Positions 33,282 through 46,053 of a DNA stretch of 64,000 nt are shown here, one piece after another (the first letter of the stretch is position 1; each line of letters opens with the position of its first letter). Both the position numbers and the translations under genes were made by a program. Source of the DNA: Lytechinus variegatus (Eukaryota > Echinodermata > Echinoidea > Temnopleuroida > Toxopneustidae); assembly GCF_018143015.1 (NCBI RefSeq), contig NC_054743.1, forward strand, positions 34,621,934-34,685,933, read 5' to 3'. Below the pieces are notes generated by a model, which saw nothing but the letters and a program-made list of their open reading frames with translations, did not search any database and had not been told where the DNA came from.

Positions 33282-33673
33282 TACACTCTTAAAACAAATC
33301 AGTCAAATTGACTAGACCAGTATAGTCAGCTGGATGCAACTGATATGACAATCACTGATAGTCACATTTCTGACATATATTATTATTATTATTATTTGTT
33401 TTGGCGTCACCTGTGCCTGGCAGGCGAAAAGCGAACTGAATCACTATGACCCGCAGGTCCCTCCTCCCGATATAACTGATTGGGGGAATGCAGGTGGACC
33501 ACTACACCGGGGTTACCCCCTACTCTTATACGAATAGTGCAGTAGGTTCTAGTCAGAAATAACTCTATCGAGTAAAATACGACTAGAAAATAGTCAAATG
33601 TGACTAGAATAACGTTGCACCCAGCTGACCCTCTTATAACTAGTCATTTTTTACTAATTTTTTTTAGAGTGTA
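33282..33673. mobile_element. MITE with TACACTCT ends, containing a SINE relic
   Basis: The left end TACACTCTTAAAACAAATCA and the right end TTAGAGTGTA are inverted partners. Further in, GTCAGCTGGATGCAACTG pairs with CGTTGCACCCAGCTGAC, giving arms of about 60 bp. The middle holds tRNA-like sequence (33385-33520). Confidence 0.75.
33385..33525 (-). mobile_element. tRNA-related SINE relic inside the MITE
   Basis: After an ATT-repeat stretch comes GGCGTCACCTGTGCCTGGC. The right end, GGTGGACCACTACACCGGGG, reads on the minus strand as CCGGTGTAGTGGTCCACC, an A-box-like sequence. The B-box is not clear. This is a decayed copy with moderate support. Confidence 0.45.
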
Positions 33674-34003
33674 GCTCTGTCCAACTATACGAACCCAATT
33701 GGCATAATCTGAAAGACACTTCCATTTAGCTAACACACCCAGATCATACATTATCTTTAAATCAATTCGACATCATGGTCCAGACTTTTGGAATAATTTT
33801 TGGACAACATCAAAATAATCTTGTTCGACCATACTCCCTGAAAGCCACTCTTAAAAGATCTATTATACGCATCTCAGAGGCCTACTCCAGATGAACACAT
33901 TGTCCACAACATTATGCATAATCGCTACTTAATATTCTCATATACTCAACTGCTATCTACTGCACCCGCACACCTGCATTGCACCCACTTGATCAGTAAT
34001 TAA

Positions 34004-34062
34004 TGGACAAGTCCATCCCAACAAAAAGTCGATTTGAACTCAGCAAATTTATGTAAACATTT
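34004..34062. mobile_element. Truncated end of the TTAA/GGGCAAGTCCA MITE family
   Basis: TTAA at 34000-34003 is followed by TGGACAAGTCCATCCCAACA and GTCGATTTGAA, matching the left end of 59607-60218. The rest of the element is absent or unrecognisable. Confidence 0.55.
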
Positions 34063-34529
34063 TTTTTATTGTATTGTATCCTTATAATTATGAACAAACA
34101 ATATTTCAGAAAATCACAAGGTATCATGATTTACTCTTCATGCTCATAATCATCATCATCATTATGATATTATTCAAATCAATGTTGAATATAATTGGCA
34201 TCATCATAAAAAGAATATCTATTTGGTCAATCTTCTTCATTCATCTTCGTCTTATCAATATCAGTGGCCGTGAAACCGGGACTAGAGGCTTCATTTCACC
34301 TTGACTGTTTTTTTTTAAATATTATATTAAACGTGTGCTGCACATAATTAACTGAAAAAAGTGCATATGAGGGCTGAAGAATACCCCCCCCCCATCAAAC
34401 GCGAAAACAAAAAACTGTGTTTTTAATATACATCAATTAAGAAAATTATACGGAACCACCTTTGAGAAGAACCTATCTTTTAAAAAGTAAAAGCAAAGAT
34501 TTAACTTCTTCTTTACCTTCATGTACTTC

Positions 34530-34800
34530 TGAACTATGTGGCGCCGGGAGTGGCGCCACTTGTATGTATACGGTGTATCGTTTGGGCATAGAGCTCGGGC
34601 GCCCTACGTACAGTACAGTGTAAAGCGCAGTCTGCACATTCTCGATCCGCCCAGCTCATTGACGTGACGTGATGCAGCTAGCCTGACATATTGGTATCAT
34701 AACTTCCACCAGCGACTGGATCTGTGACGTCTTAACAGTCGGGCCTGGCCTTTCGTCGTTGTTTGTTGACAAACTGCAGTTGGGAGTAGTAAGTATTATT
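34530..34800 (+). promoter_or_regulatory. CpG-rich putative promoter and first non-coding exon
   Basis: CpG density rises abruptly from about 34540 (GGCGCCGGGAGTGGCGCC is a near-palindrome). TGACGTGACGTGA at 34660-34672 holds two overlapping CRE half-sites, and TGACGTC occurs at 34725-34731. A consensus donor, GTAAGT, lies at 34789-34794, so an exon could end at 34788. No ATG-initiated frame of interest is present, so a 5' UTR exon is inferred, perhaps of the Rab-effector gene that starts coding at 50958. This is not proven. Confidence 0.4.
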
Positions 34801-35206
34801 TAATCTGAATACTGATGATTTATGGAAATGTTGGATACGCGAATTTATTAGTTTTAATCAATAACCTGTCTTGCACATTAATATGTTTTGTCTGAGGAAC
34901 GGTACCGGTGCCGGTGGTAGTTGGTTGGTACTGGTAGTATACTAGGCGCAGGTGCAGGTGTGCGGCAAGGGCTGGAGTACCGACTGGAGCTTGACTATAT
35001 CTATACAGAGTTTATAGCCGAATTTGGGATTCTTTTATCCTGAACTATTGGTGGTAATGGCATGTGTGTGTGTGTATGTAAGTATGTGTGACAGTAATAT
35101 GATCACATACTGGTAATTATCTTAATTATTTCCATCTGGGACGAACCTTTAATTGTGTGATTGTAATGTAATACCATCATACTAAAGACAAAAAGTAAAG
35201 ACGAAT

Positions 35207-35885
35207 CCCCACGGGGGGCCACTTTCATTGACGAGTGGATGCCATGCGCAACCAAAAAACCATGTGAAAAGGATATCTTTTTCAAGATAGGGCAGGTTAC
35301 GTACGTAATGTAATAAGGGTGTCAAAAACACTAAAATAATGGAAAAAGAGTATCTATTTTCTCAAGGAAGGCTATGTGTTTAGGGTCGATTTTGCAAGGG
35401 TATAAAAAATAAAGACTAAATGTTTTATAAAGGTTGTACTTCTTGCCCCAAGAGTCAACACTATGTGTAAAGAGTACGATTTGCGCGAGGTGTGGGAGGT
35501 GGGGCTGTACTGAGCCCAATGATGTAGGTAACGGTAAAACCGACGTCCGTGACATGACAGTGAAATATCGCTGCACTTTTTTAGGGGTTCAGTTCATGGA
35601 ATACTTGCCAATAGTATCGTTTTGTTTCCAATACTGGTTAAGGGTAAGGTTTCACACGCCAATACTTGTTAAGGGGTGCATTTGCAGAATATGGAAAATA
35701 GGTGTTTAGGGTGCTTTTCGAGACCCCATTGTTTCCAATACTGGTTGAGGGTAGGGTTTCACACGCCAATACTTGTTAAGGGGTGCATTTGCAAAATATG
35801 GAAAATACGTGCCTAGGGTGCTTTTTGAGACCCCATGGTCACGCATGGTATCCACTCGTCAATGGAAGTGGCCCCTCCGGGCGAA
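35207..35885. mobile_element. Element with GGCCACTTTCATTGACGAG ends and an internal tandem repeat
   Basis: The left end CACGGGGGGCCACTTTCATT, with GACGAGTGGATGCCATGCG, is the inverted partner of the right end (CGCATGGTATCCACTCGTCA, then ATGGAAGTGGCCCCTCC). Between them a unit of about 115 bp is repeated in tandem (35621-35840), with GTTTCACACGCCAATACTTG in both copies. It has no recognisable protein. Confidence 0.7.
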
Positions 35886-36685
35886 TCCCCTGAAGACGTG
35901 AAGCCAAGGGCTCAAACCCACACATGCCAGCATATTTAAGCCTGTGTAAAAATACAACCGCATTCTGCAGAGTCGATGGCGAAAATGCTTGCCAATAGAG
36001 GGGGCTCAATTTCTATCCGTACATTTGATTTTTGAATGGAGCTTGTATTACTGGTTTTGTGGAAGGCATGTACATGTAGGCCATGGCGTAGGAGGTTGTT
36101 TTCAGTATTTTTCGAAGGAGTGCCATCTCGTGTACGGGCTGCTCGTAGCTTTGCTTTAGTACAACCAATAAATGAAAGCACTAGGTTTATAAAAAATATA
36201 AAAGAAATTTCTAAATAACATACTCTCATGAAGTAAAGTGCAACAGGAGCAAGAAACTGATAATGAAATGATGCCCAAAGAGCCATAAATTCCAAGCCAC
36301 AATACTACTAGTACACTTTTAATAAATTCCTGTCATACAGTTTGCAATATAGGGTAGGGCCTATACAGAGCAAGCAGACATCCTTTTGACAAGGCTCGTC
36401 ATATACATGTACATGTAAATTGATTTTTATCACCTTCGCCAAATAACAACTGAAAGAAAATAAACTATATGATTATGAGAAAAATAATACTTTAAGTACT
36501 TAAAAAAAAAATACTTTTAATTATCTTTGATTTTCTTACAGATTGGACCACACTAAAAAGTTTTTTTGTGAAATTTATTGTTCTTAATATGTATCAACTT
36601 TAACTCCTACAGTCCTACTTCTGTGCAATATTACTTTATAGACATAAACAAAAATATTTTTATACTCCATATGTCACTCTCAATG

Positions 36686-36922
36686 AACTTTAGGCATGTG
36701 ATTTTCTTTTTAAAATTCAGATACCCCCCGCCAAATTAATTTTTGGTATCCTTTCTTCAAATTGTTTTTTGCTCACTCATGTGTGAATGAGAAATAATCT
36801 AAGTAATTTCAGATGAAAGGAGAGATTCTAAGCTTTACAATGGTATAAAGTCATTTGTCTATTGTATTTGTGATTAATTTATCATCGATAAATCTCGGTT
36901 TCTTTTTTTGTGGGATGCACTG
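36686..36922. mobile_element. Inverted partial copy of the mariner-like MITE
   Basis: GGCATGTGATTTTCTTTTTA, GATACCCCCCGCCAAATTA, GAATGAGAAATAATCTAAGT and the end GGGATGCACTG match 29237-29511 on the opposite strand. It lacks the nested insertion and so shows the pre-insertion state of that half. Confidence 0.75.
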
Positions 36923-37504
36923 TATATTTTCTTCTGTGTTTACATGTGTGTACTTGTAGTTTCACCCAAGTATGTCAAGTTCATGAATAATGCATAAACA
37001 TTAGACACCTAATCTCTATTTGGCATAATTCACCAAATGATTTCTAGTAAATTAATCAGATGTAGAAATTATTTACAGTTCAAAACAGTCTTTTTAAAGG
37101 CCTATTAAAATATGAAAATACAGTATTTCTGTTGCACAGTTTTTGTATGGATTTTTTTTAGATGCACTGGTTAAGAGTAGAAATACATGTAGGTAAAATA
37201 TGTAAAGCAAATGTACAGTACAGTACAGTGTATGTCTTTAATTTAGATCTTGAAACACATACATGTACTGTAAGCCTTATACGGTAGATGATAATACTTG
37301 AACATATATTATAGGCCAACAAAGTGCATGCATTTTCTTGTGAACCTACAGAAATAACTTTTGAGTGCCTTGGTTACATTTCAGTCCCATACAATTACAG
37401 CTCCTTATCAGGAAAAGGGTCAAATATTGAATTGTGTATAACTGTTATTACTGTACACACACACATGTACATGGTACAATTTATTTACTTTATTCTATTT
37501 TATT

Positions 37505-37580
37505 TGTCTTCTTTACCCAGGTAGCCTGTTCAGTGGTTTAGACACTGTTGTCCACCAGGGCCATGCACAATATACAACAA
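37505..37580 (-). mobile_element. Fragment of the TACCCAGGGTAGCC SINE
   Basis: TTTACCCAGGTAGCCTGTTC and CACCAGGGCCATGCACAA match the tail part of the SINEs at 3438 and 63127. The head is absent. Confidence 0.55.
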
Positions 37581-37589
37581 TAAAAAAAA

Positions 37590-40500
37590 AAAAATTATCA
37601 TATATACAACACATTATGAAGTCGACATTGTTACAATGCAACAACAATAAACTCACTCCCCCCTCCAAAAATGATATAAATTTAGCCATGCTTTAACTTA
37701 TTTGTAATGTTTTCTTAAATGTACAAGTAGGAATTAACATGCACATTACAGATGGAACAGGCTGTCATAAAGTATCGATTTATCATGCAATTTTGAAAAT
37801 CATTTATGTTGAAACTTGAGAGTTACATACATGTACATAGTTACACGTACAGTGTTATTTGTATATTTTGAAGGATGTTTTGGCATAATAGAACGTGAGA
37901 ACAGCATGCGGGCAATTTAATAATCCGTGCATGGGTGGTTTGTGATAATATTTGATGCAGTAGACTGCAGCTTCTTCATTTCAAATCCCTCTTACCACGT
38001 TCCAAGGCTTGTCATAGAGTCACGATATTGGTTTTCATATCTCTTACGTACATCTCCTGGTACTTGGCAGTATGCAGGGTTATTTCGATTCTACATGCTG
38101 TAATCTGACTGCAAAGAAATTAAATCGGTTTGCATACTGCTTCAAAATATCAAATGTGTCGTGTTTGGGTTTTCCCTTTCAAATTGCTATATATATGGCA
38201 AATTTTTGCTTTTTAGATATCTTTTAATTTTACAAATTGAATAACGGAATAATTTTCCCGGTCTCGCATTGCAATTTCCTCCACATTTTCGAAAGACTGC
38301 TATGCATAAAGTCTTTGGTATATATTTTTACATAGGATTGTACATTACTAGATGAGAGCTTTTCTCTTATGACCAAAAATGCTTAATTCAAATTTGTAAA
38401 GCAAAATTATTTCCTGAATAAGATTATTTATAATGCATCCTATACACACAATTGCACAAGAAGTAAGATATTGGTTTGGATTTATCACATTCAAAAGCAC
38501 AATGAAAGTTTGTAAGTAGTTATCAGATCTAAGGATTTTTCTGTGAAAACATTCACTATCCAATAACTCTAGTACATGTAAGTAAGTTCATGTACCTGTT
38601 ATATAGTTCTTGATGCATCTTTAATAGAAAAGAATAAAGCATTACAGAGGCAAAGAGTGAGAAATTCTACAATGTCACGTGTTTAGAGAAAGTCAGGTTC
38701 CCAGCTTTTAAAAATATTTGTTCATGTTTGATATGTAAAACCAAATCAAAAGAATAATGGAATGAAACTTGAATCTGTAACTGACATACTGTTTGTACAG
38801 TATGTTTATTTGCTTGAGAGAATATGGTGAATCTAATCAAGAGTCTAAAATCTATTTTTTAAGTCAAGCAATGGATGAATAACTACATGAATTACGATAC
38901 ATGTAGTTTGATTTGCAATCGATCCTTGACCATAGCTATGGGAAAGGCTTCAATTCATTACATGTATGTAAGAAACTAAGAATCATACTCAAGTATAAAA
39001 TCATCAAAACATCTTAATTGTTACAAAATTAACATAGAGTAAAAACCTAAAAAGATATAACAAAGACAAAATAAACATGAATTTTGCATGTACACGTTGT
39101 CCTACAGAACATTCTGGGAACCTTTGAATATTGTCTTTGACATTATGTTGACAGTGTTTAGTACTGTAATGTACATGCATGTAAACTAAATGGACAGGTG
39201 GTTCACAGTTGGATAGGATGTCACGCTTGAACTGTATATCATGTGTAGTCATATCTTGAACCACAGTCGGACCAACCGCCACGCAAATTTCAAGCTTGCA
39301 GCTAGCTAGTGAACTAGTCACAGACCCCTGTTTTTTGCATTGGTATAGTGCATGATGCAGTCTGAAGTAGTGAGACTAGATTCACTGTATACTATTGGTC
39401 ACTCTACACATACAGAGCCTTTGGAACATGTATCTAGTCTTCACTCTAAGCATGGTAAAAAGTGTCTGATATAAGTCTGTGCTTGTACATGTAGACTACT
39501 ATTGAACGGGGGGGGGGGGGGGGGGGGGGGGGGAGGGCAAGAAGTTTGTGGATTGCTTTATGCAGGTGGATGTCATCCTCCCTTCACACATATTGAAATT
39601 ATTGAATTATTATGCTGGTAGTGGGTACTTTATTCTTTCGTTGTTGGATATGAGAAGCAGTATTACAGTTTGAATTTTACTTTTTTAAATATTTAGACTA
39701 TTTTGTTTTATTATTGAGTGTTAATTTTGATATGTTTTCATAACATAATGACTCTGTACATGCAGTTTCTTTTAATACTCACTGGTTGGGATTCTCTCAA
39801 ACACAGTATGAGGGGGGGGGGGGATTTCTGCATATATCTCATACTTCAGATTACACATTTATGGATTTATGTTTGTTCCGCAACAATTTTCAGCTGATAA
39901 TTTGTTCCTTATGCATGTATTATGAGTAATATGCTTTTCACACTGCATTTCCTTAACCCCATACTATCTTTTTTTTTCACACTGATTTTCTTATTAATCC
40001 CATACTATTTGCTCAGCCGGGCTATAACGCCTTAACCACACAGAGCATGATTAACGTGCAATTGCGACTTCTGTAATTGGCTAATGCTTAGCCCCACTTT
40101 TCCTTAGCCCAGTTTCATTTCACACTGCATCTCTTCTTAGAGATTGTGCTAATGACAGTATGGGCACACCAGTGTCCTAGCTAGACCCATTTTGGTGGTG
40201 GTCGTTATATTTCACTGCATTACAAAGTTTTTTTCAGGCCAAGTTAGTGGTCTTAAAGTCAAAAGTGAAGGAACATCAATGTAGTAACAATCTGACATTA
40301 GCAAATATTTGAAATTAAATTCTAATATTTATCATTAAATATAAAGAAAACAAGATTAGATGGAAAAGAATGCAAGTGCAATTCCTTTTTGCAAGGAGTT
40401 CGTTTCAAAACACTTTTCATTTGAAATAAGTGGTGAACCGAAGCAGTGTTTTTCACAATGAGTGATGGTCAGAAATCTTTTGTGATGGTGGGGCCTGACC

Positions 40501-41905
40501 ATTGCTGTACACTGTAGCTACAAAGGGGCACACAACTTCAGCCTCGACAATCCCCATTTGCATGCGAACAGGTATGATTCGTAAGTAGGCCTATCTGTAG
40601 GGTCTTCTGAGCTTGACTGAGAAGCTTTTGAGTGGCTTCTAAATAATCTTCGCTAAATAGATTATCAAGAGAACTGAAATCAAGATCTGAAAAAGGGGGT
40701 AATCAGAGTGGAATGTCCCAATGCAGCCCATACCACATACATGATTACCCCCCCCCAAAAAAAAAGGAAAAAAGAAAATCAAACAATTATTTCAGGATGA
40801 ACATGATTGCAATAATTTTGCAACACATCTTTATTGAGTACATATAGTATGAGAGGTTGATTAGATTTATGATCTGACTCATTGATAGTGATATTGACAT
40901 TTGTTATTATAATTCACTCAATATTTGATTTAATGGGTGGTATTATACTGTACTCGTATGTGTATGGAGGACAAGTCATCATTTCCTGCCAATTTTTTTT
41001 TGTAAAGATCCAATGTGATTTGCACCTCATATCTGTCTAAGCATAGGAGGTGCTATCTAATTTTTCATAGATTTAAACTTTTTTAAAGTTTGAATATGGC
41101 TGACCATATAGCAGGACCTTAATTCTCTTTGTAAATGTCCCTATTTGTCTTGATAAATATGTCACTTTAAGAACAAAAAAATATTGGCTTTATTTTTATA
41201 AAAAGCTATGTGAACTTTGCTGCATTCCAATTTTTGTCCAGTTGAACAAAATTCAGGACCAATTTTTAAGATATAAATTGTTTTATAAATCATTACCTGT
41301 AGTTCTATATTGTTAGTGCTACATTGTAACTATTGTAGATTCATACCCACTTGATTGATTGATTGATGGATGATGCACATATCGAAGTATTTTGCTACTT
41401 TTTATCTATTTTAGAAGTACATGTATGCAACATTCCCAACATCAGACATTTCGTACTTTATATCAATCATTAAAATTCTTTAAGCTCCCAAAATTTGACA
41501 CATGATTTTATTCATACGTAAATGTACTGAACTCAATGTGTTTTTTTTTAAATCACAGTATTAAATGTTTGCTACATTACATGTACATGTATGTAATAAA
41601 TTGTACATCAATATCAAAATTAACATGTACATGTATCATAATTCATTTTGACTCTTGTCTTTGAAATTCCATTTGACGAGCCACCATACATGCATCTGCA
41701 GCACTTGAAAGTACTTGATCATTGCACTTGTTATCATATTAATCATCCTCCAAGTCTATGATCATTACAGGCTATGATTAATTGTAATTTTGTCTACTTT
41801 ACGAGGGCGGGGAGAGGAGCCTTGTCACTATACAATGTAGGTTTTCTTTGATATAAATGTGTACAATAATTTTGGAAATCACCCAGTATTGGGTATGAAA
41901 CCCAG
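37590..41905. other. No gene recognised; homopolymer and low-complexity tracts
   Basis: Long AT-rich stretch with a G-run of about 26 at 39507-39533, a shorter G-run near 39811, and repeated TTTCACACTGCATTTCCTT-like sequence at 39935-40130 (possibly a small decayed repeat). I found no exon with a family match on either strand. If the promoter at 34.5 kb serves the gene at 50.9 kb, this is intron. Confidence 0.45.
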
Positions 41906-41962
41906 CCCTAAAAAATGTCTAAGTCCATCACAGAAAAATGTTGATTTGAATAAATAATACCT

Positions 41963-42115
41963 GGGGCCCGTTGCATAAAACTTTTACCTGAGAAAACGCA
42001 GGTTGTTTTTACCGGTTTTTCCCTGTGTTAAAGTCAATGGCAGAAATCAAAGTAACCTTAGTTTTCAGTTTTTACCAGAGTTTTCTCAGGTAAAAAGTTA
42101 TATGCAACAGGCCCC
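41963..42115. mobile_element. Short MITE with GGGGCCCGTTGCATAAAAC ends
   Basis: The left end GGGGCCCGTTGCATAAAACT and the right end GTTATATGCAACAGGCCCC are inverted partners, each followed inward by TTACCTGAGAAAAC or its complement. It interrupts the older TTAA-type MITE. A MITE with similar end chemistry (GGGGCCTGTTGCAGAAAGAG) is at 61479-61624. Confidence 0.8.
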
Positions 42116-42385
42116 TGGAAAAATGAAACAAGCACACCATTGAAAATTGGATATGTATAATTCATAAAGTTGTGACAATATAAATTTTGTTTATTCACAT
42201 TTATACTGCATGGCCAGTGGTATGCAAATGAGAGTCGATGATGTCTGTCACTCTTTATTTATTGTTTGAATTAGACATCATTTCAATTTTTACCGATGTC
42301 ACAAGAAGGACAAACTTGACTGAACCATTAAAATAATCAGGTAATTCCACATGTTCACAGAGGAATAAAACTTTGTTTGACAGGA

Positions 42386-44019
42386 GGGCAATTCCACAGG
42401 TTGGTGGACATGAGCTTAAAAATTCAAATTCAATATTTTCTTGAATTTTTTAATACTTTAAGTCCTTCATACATGATAGTTTCAGGAACAAGAAATAAAA
42501 AGTTTATTTTCATATGTATACTTTGGTAAAAATGGTCAAAAGTTGTGTCTTCCATTTTGTACCAAAATACAAGAAAAATAGTGAAAAATTAAATATGCCT
42601 TACTACCATTTTGTTATTGCAACAACATACCACTTTATATATTTCTGAAGTTTAGAAGGGTCAAATTACTTAAAATACACAACAGCTTTTCAAGTAAATT
42701 TGTAGTACTCATTCAAAACTGAATATTGCAACCTGTTGAGGTGATGTAACGTGAGTAACCGAAAAAACTGACTTTGTTTTCTGAGAGAAAAATTCTTCAC
42801 AGTTAATTGGTGGGATTTTAAATTCTCTTCCTTCAAACAATCTTTGACACAGTGATGACTATCAAAATCATTAAAAAGTACAATTTTTTATAAAAATGAT
42901 GAAGAAAAACTGTAACGTGAGTAACTTTGTAACGTGAGTAACCATCATGTAATGTGAGTAACCAGTAAAAATTATTCAGTTAGGTAACATTTTCTGTGGG
43001 ATGTCAAGTTTTAAGTCTCATGGTGAGTTGTGAAGTTATTTTTGATTAATTAAAAGCAAAATGAGGGTACACCTCTTTGATGTGACTCTTTGTTCATCAA
43101 AATATCAGTAGTCATACAATCACACAAAAAAATGAATATTAGTAGAAGTATTCACAATGCGAGAGTGCATTAGTAAGGCTTGGTTTTGATTAACCAAACT
43201 TCCGAGTGTTCGAACAACACATTGAATGCCCTTTATACCTGTAACCCTATCTAGACCGGGTATTTTGGGAGTTGATATGGCCCGGGGGGGGGGGGGGGGG
43301 GCCTCCCAGGCCCTTCTTGAGATCTCGGCCATTGGCCGCACGATCACGCCGAAAATTTGCGTGCAGGTTGTCTTGGACATAATCTACAATACTATACAGT
43401 AATTTATTTCATGCAAATTGGTACTAAGCGATTATGCTAATTTATGCATAATTAGTAAGCGAAATCATACTTTCCCTCCTACACCCTAATAAAGCTCCAA
43501 TTGTTCCAATTTTTGGTATAAAATCTCATTTTGATGTTCCTAGCAATGAATTTTACACACATTATTGAATTTTTAATGACATGTGTGTTGTTAACCATAC
43601 ATGGACAAAATGTAACGTGAGTAACCGTAACGTGAGTAACCACATTATCTGCACCCCAAGTAAAAACCATGTGTTCTTTATTTTTTTAATTATATACAAA
43701 GTTTGTCTCCCTAATATACTTCTTTGAAATGGATATAATCAACTTTCATAAAAGCCTTGCATGAGGAGACTTTTCACTTATGTCGACTTTTCATTTAATG
43801 CATGTCCAAATCATGTAACGTGAGTAACCGACACATTCCAAAGATTTGCCAGGAGCATAATAAAATTTCCCAAGTTTTGTTTTTATACAACGGATAGTCA
43901 GACTGTGTACTTTGTTGTGATAAGAAGATGTTTAGTTCCTATCAATAATAATGGAGTTACAGGTCCAAGTATGAGTCAAGGTGTCTCCAAATGTAACGTG
44001 AGTAACCGTGGAATAGCCC
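42386..44019. mobile_element. Non-coding DNA transposon with an interspersed 15-bp motif (GTAACGTGAGTAACC)
   Basis: The ends GGGCAATTCCAC and GTGGAATAGCCC are inverted partners; ACAG flanks both sides a few bases out, a possible duplication. Eight forward copies of GTAACGTGAGTAACC or a near match start at 42746, 42912, 42929, 42949, 43612, 43627, 43815 and 43993. The pair at 43612 and 43627 abuts exactly. No inverted copies were seen. It interrupts the older MITE 41910-44268. The general plan equals that of 22371-23733, but the motif differs at 6 of 15 positions. A GC-rich block with an 18-G run lies at about 43250-43350. No transposase frame is visible. Confidence 0.82.
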
Positions 44020-44583
44020 AGGACAGTAAGGAGAAAATTATTTCATTTTTCATGCAATAAAACAAAAAATAGTGAGTGGATGACATCATTAGTCACCTCA
44101 TTCACATACCGACCAGGATTTGTATGTACTTTAATTGTTTTGTGAAATTAAGCGAAACTAATTATTTTGCATCGAATTTTGATGAAATTGTCAGTGTTAT
44201 GCTTGTAGGATTTTTCTTTTTTATTTATTGAGATTTATTTTTTATTATTGAGATGGACTCGTCCATTGACGAAGTACCTACATGTAGCCTACATAGCCCC
44301 ACCCTTAACAAGTATGTATTTGGCATGAAACACAACCCGTAACAAGTTTTCCCATAAAATTTTACCATTTTAGTTGTTCTGTGCATTTCAATTGCAAGGA
44401 GAACTGGGGATATATTTAAATCACTAGTTAATCAGCTCGGGGTAAATTGGACCCCAATTATATTATAGTAAACATGTACATGTAATGTTGGTAAAAAACT
44501 ACAGCCTTTTTAAATATACTGTACTCTAGATTTTTATACCCTCAAAATGCAGACCCTGATCATGCATTATTATTTCCACTTGT

Positions 44584-45012
44584 CAATAGGTGGTTTCAAA
44601 CCGCCTCAATCACAAGAATCCCCGTTAAATTACGAGAACTTTTTAAGGCTAAAAAATACCCGTTAATTATTCCTGCATTCACACCGCCCCGAAACACATC
44701 CTTCGGGATAAGTTCCCGAAGTTACGAGCATGCGCAGTGTGATCTGATAAGCAGGCAAGGCGGGAGATTCAAAATCACTAGCCCAGCAGCCACCCACGCT
44801 GCCGCGCCCAACGACACGCTGGGATAAAAGTTCCCGTAATTTGCTTTCACATCGCCAAAATACCTGCCACCTTGGAAAAATCCCCACGAAAGTTCTCGTA
44901 ATTTCGCCAAGTACCTACTATTTAGCGGGTATTTTCTTTCGGGGATATTACGCGTAGTTTGCTTATGTACCTGGAACTGGCGAACTTCGAGGCGTCTGAA
45001 ACCACCTATTGG
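44584..45012. mobile_element. MITE with CAATAGGTGGTTTCA ends, copy 1
   Basis: It begins CAATAGGTGGTTTCAAACCG and ends TCTGAAACCACCTATTGG, inverted partners. Internal blocks CCCGTTAAATTACGAGAACT, CTGATAAGCAGGCAAGGCG and AAATACCTGCCACCTTGG recur, inverted, in 46701-47177. The open frames here are shadows. Confidence 0.85.
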
Positions 45013-46053
45013 TTGTGCCCGGCCCCCTGGGACCAATTACAAATCTTGGATTATGATTTTATTGGTATTTTTGTTTGTGCCTTTAACTGGGTATACATGT
45101 ACTCTTGATTTATCATCATTATTTTTGTTTGTGCTTGCAGCAATACATGTATTTGTGACATTACCTGTGGATACATTATTACTCCAGTCACACTGCAGCT
45201 GCAGAACCAGTCTATTGGTATTGTAGGCAGCATACCACTACATTTTTATATGAAATCAATTTGCAAGCTCAGATCTTCACTACCTGAAAGTATTTTTCCA
45301 GTTCAAATCCTAAATCATCAACAATGAGGGAACAGCACTTTAAAATGAAACTAAAAAAGTAAAATTGCGAGCAATATGTCACAAAAATAAAAGCTGATCT
45401 GTTACAAGAGCAGACCATTAAAGGTAATGATATGTTTTGGCCTAGAGTTATTCCCTTTTCAAAAAATTTACCCGTAGATTTTACAGAGAATCATTTTTTC
45501 TTCAGTATTATAGTCTATCGTTAGGCCTCGTACATGTATGTACTTTTATTCAGATCTAAACAAATGTAGCTGTAGGCCGAGTAGTACTGAAAAAAAATCT
45601 GATTTCAGATTTGACGACCAAATACATTGATCACTAGAAGATATGAATTCTAATTACCTTTAAAAAAAATAGGCTGTGTAAATTTACATACATTGAAGGT
45701 CATAAGTTGTTATGCATGTAAAAAGTGCAAATGTGTTTTGGCTGATCGATGATATAACGTGGGTGTGTTACTGCTCTCTTCAAACAGCTACAGTACACCT
45801 TTACATGTTTTCTACGCATGCATGCTGTTCAGTCATGCATGGGTGCTTCATAGTTGGAAAGCATACCTGCAAACAAGACAGTCTAGTAGCTTCACAACAA
45901 TGTATCTTTCAGATTTGTAGAAAGAAAGCTGGCCCCATTTAACTGTGGGGCATAGATCAGAAGAAGGCCAACCATTGAATTGAATTCGTCAGTAGAATAT
46001 TGAAATTAGTGGAAATCTTCAGCTTTGCAATAACTTTATGATTTCTAGTGCAG

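Larger units (their letters stand above)
41910..44268. mobile_element. Old TTAA-type MITE copy carrying two later insertions
   Basis: The flanks 41910-41962, 42116-42385 and 44020-44268 are collinear with 29515-30283 (TTGATTTGAATAA, GCAAATGAGAGTCGATGATG, AATTCCACATGTTCACAG, GGAGAAAATT, CATACCGACCAGGATTTG, TTTTGATGAAATTGTCAGTG). Its ends are eroded (TCTAAGTCCATCACAG and GAGATGGACTCGTCCATT). The two insertions are listed separately. Confidence 0.8.

Noticed and set aside
43120-43380. 86-residue minus-strand frame inside the GTAACGTGAGTAACC element, considered as a transposase remnant
   Set aside because: Its proline run comes from the G-tract and there is no catalytic-type or zinc-finger pattern.
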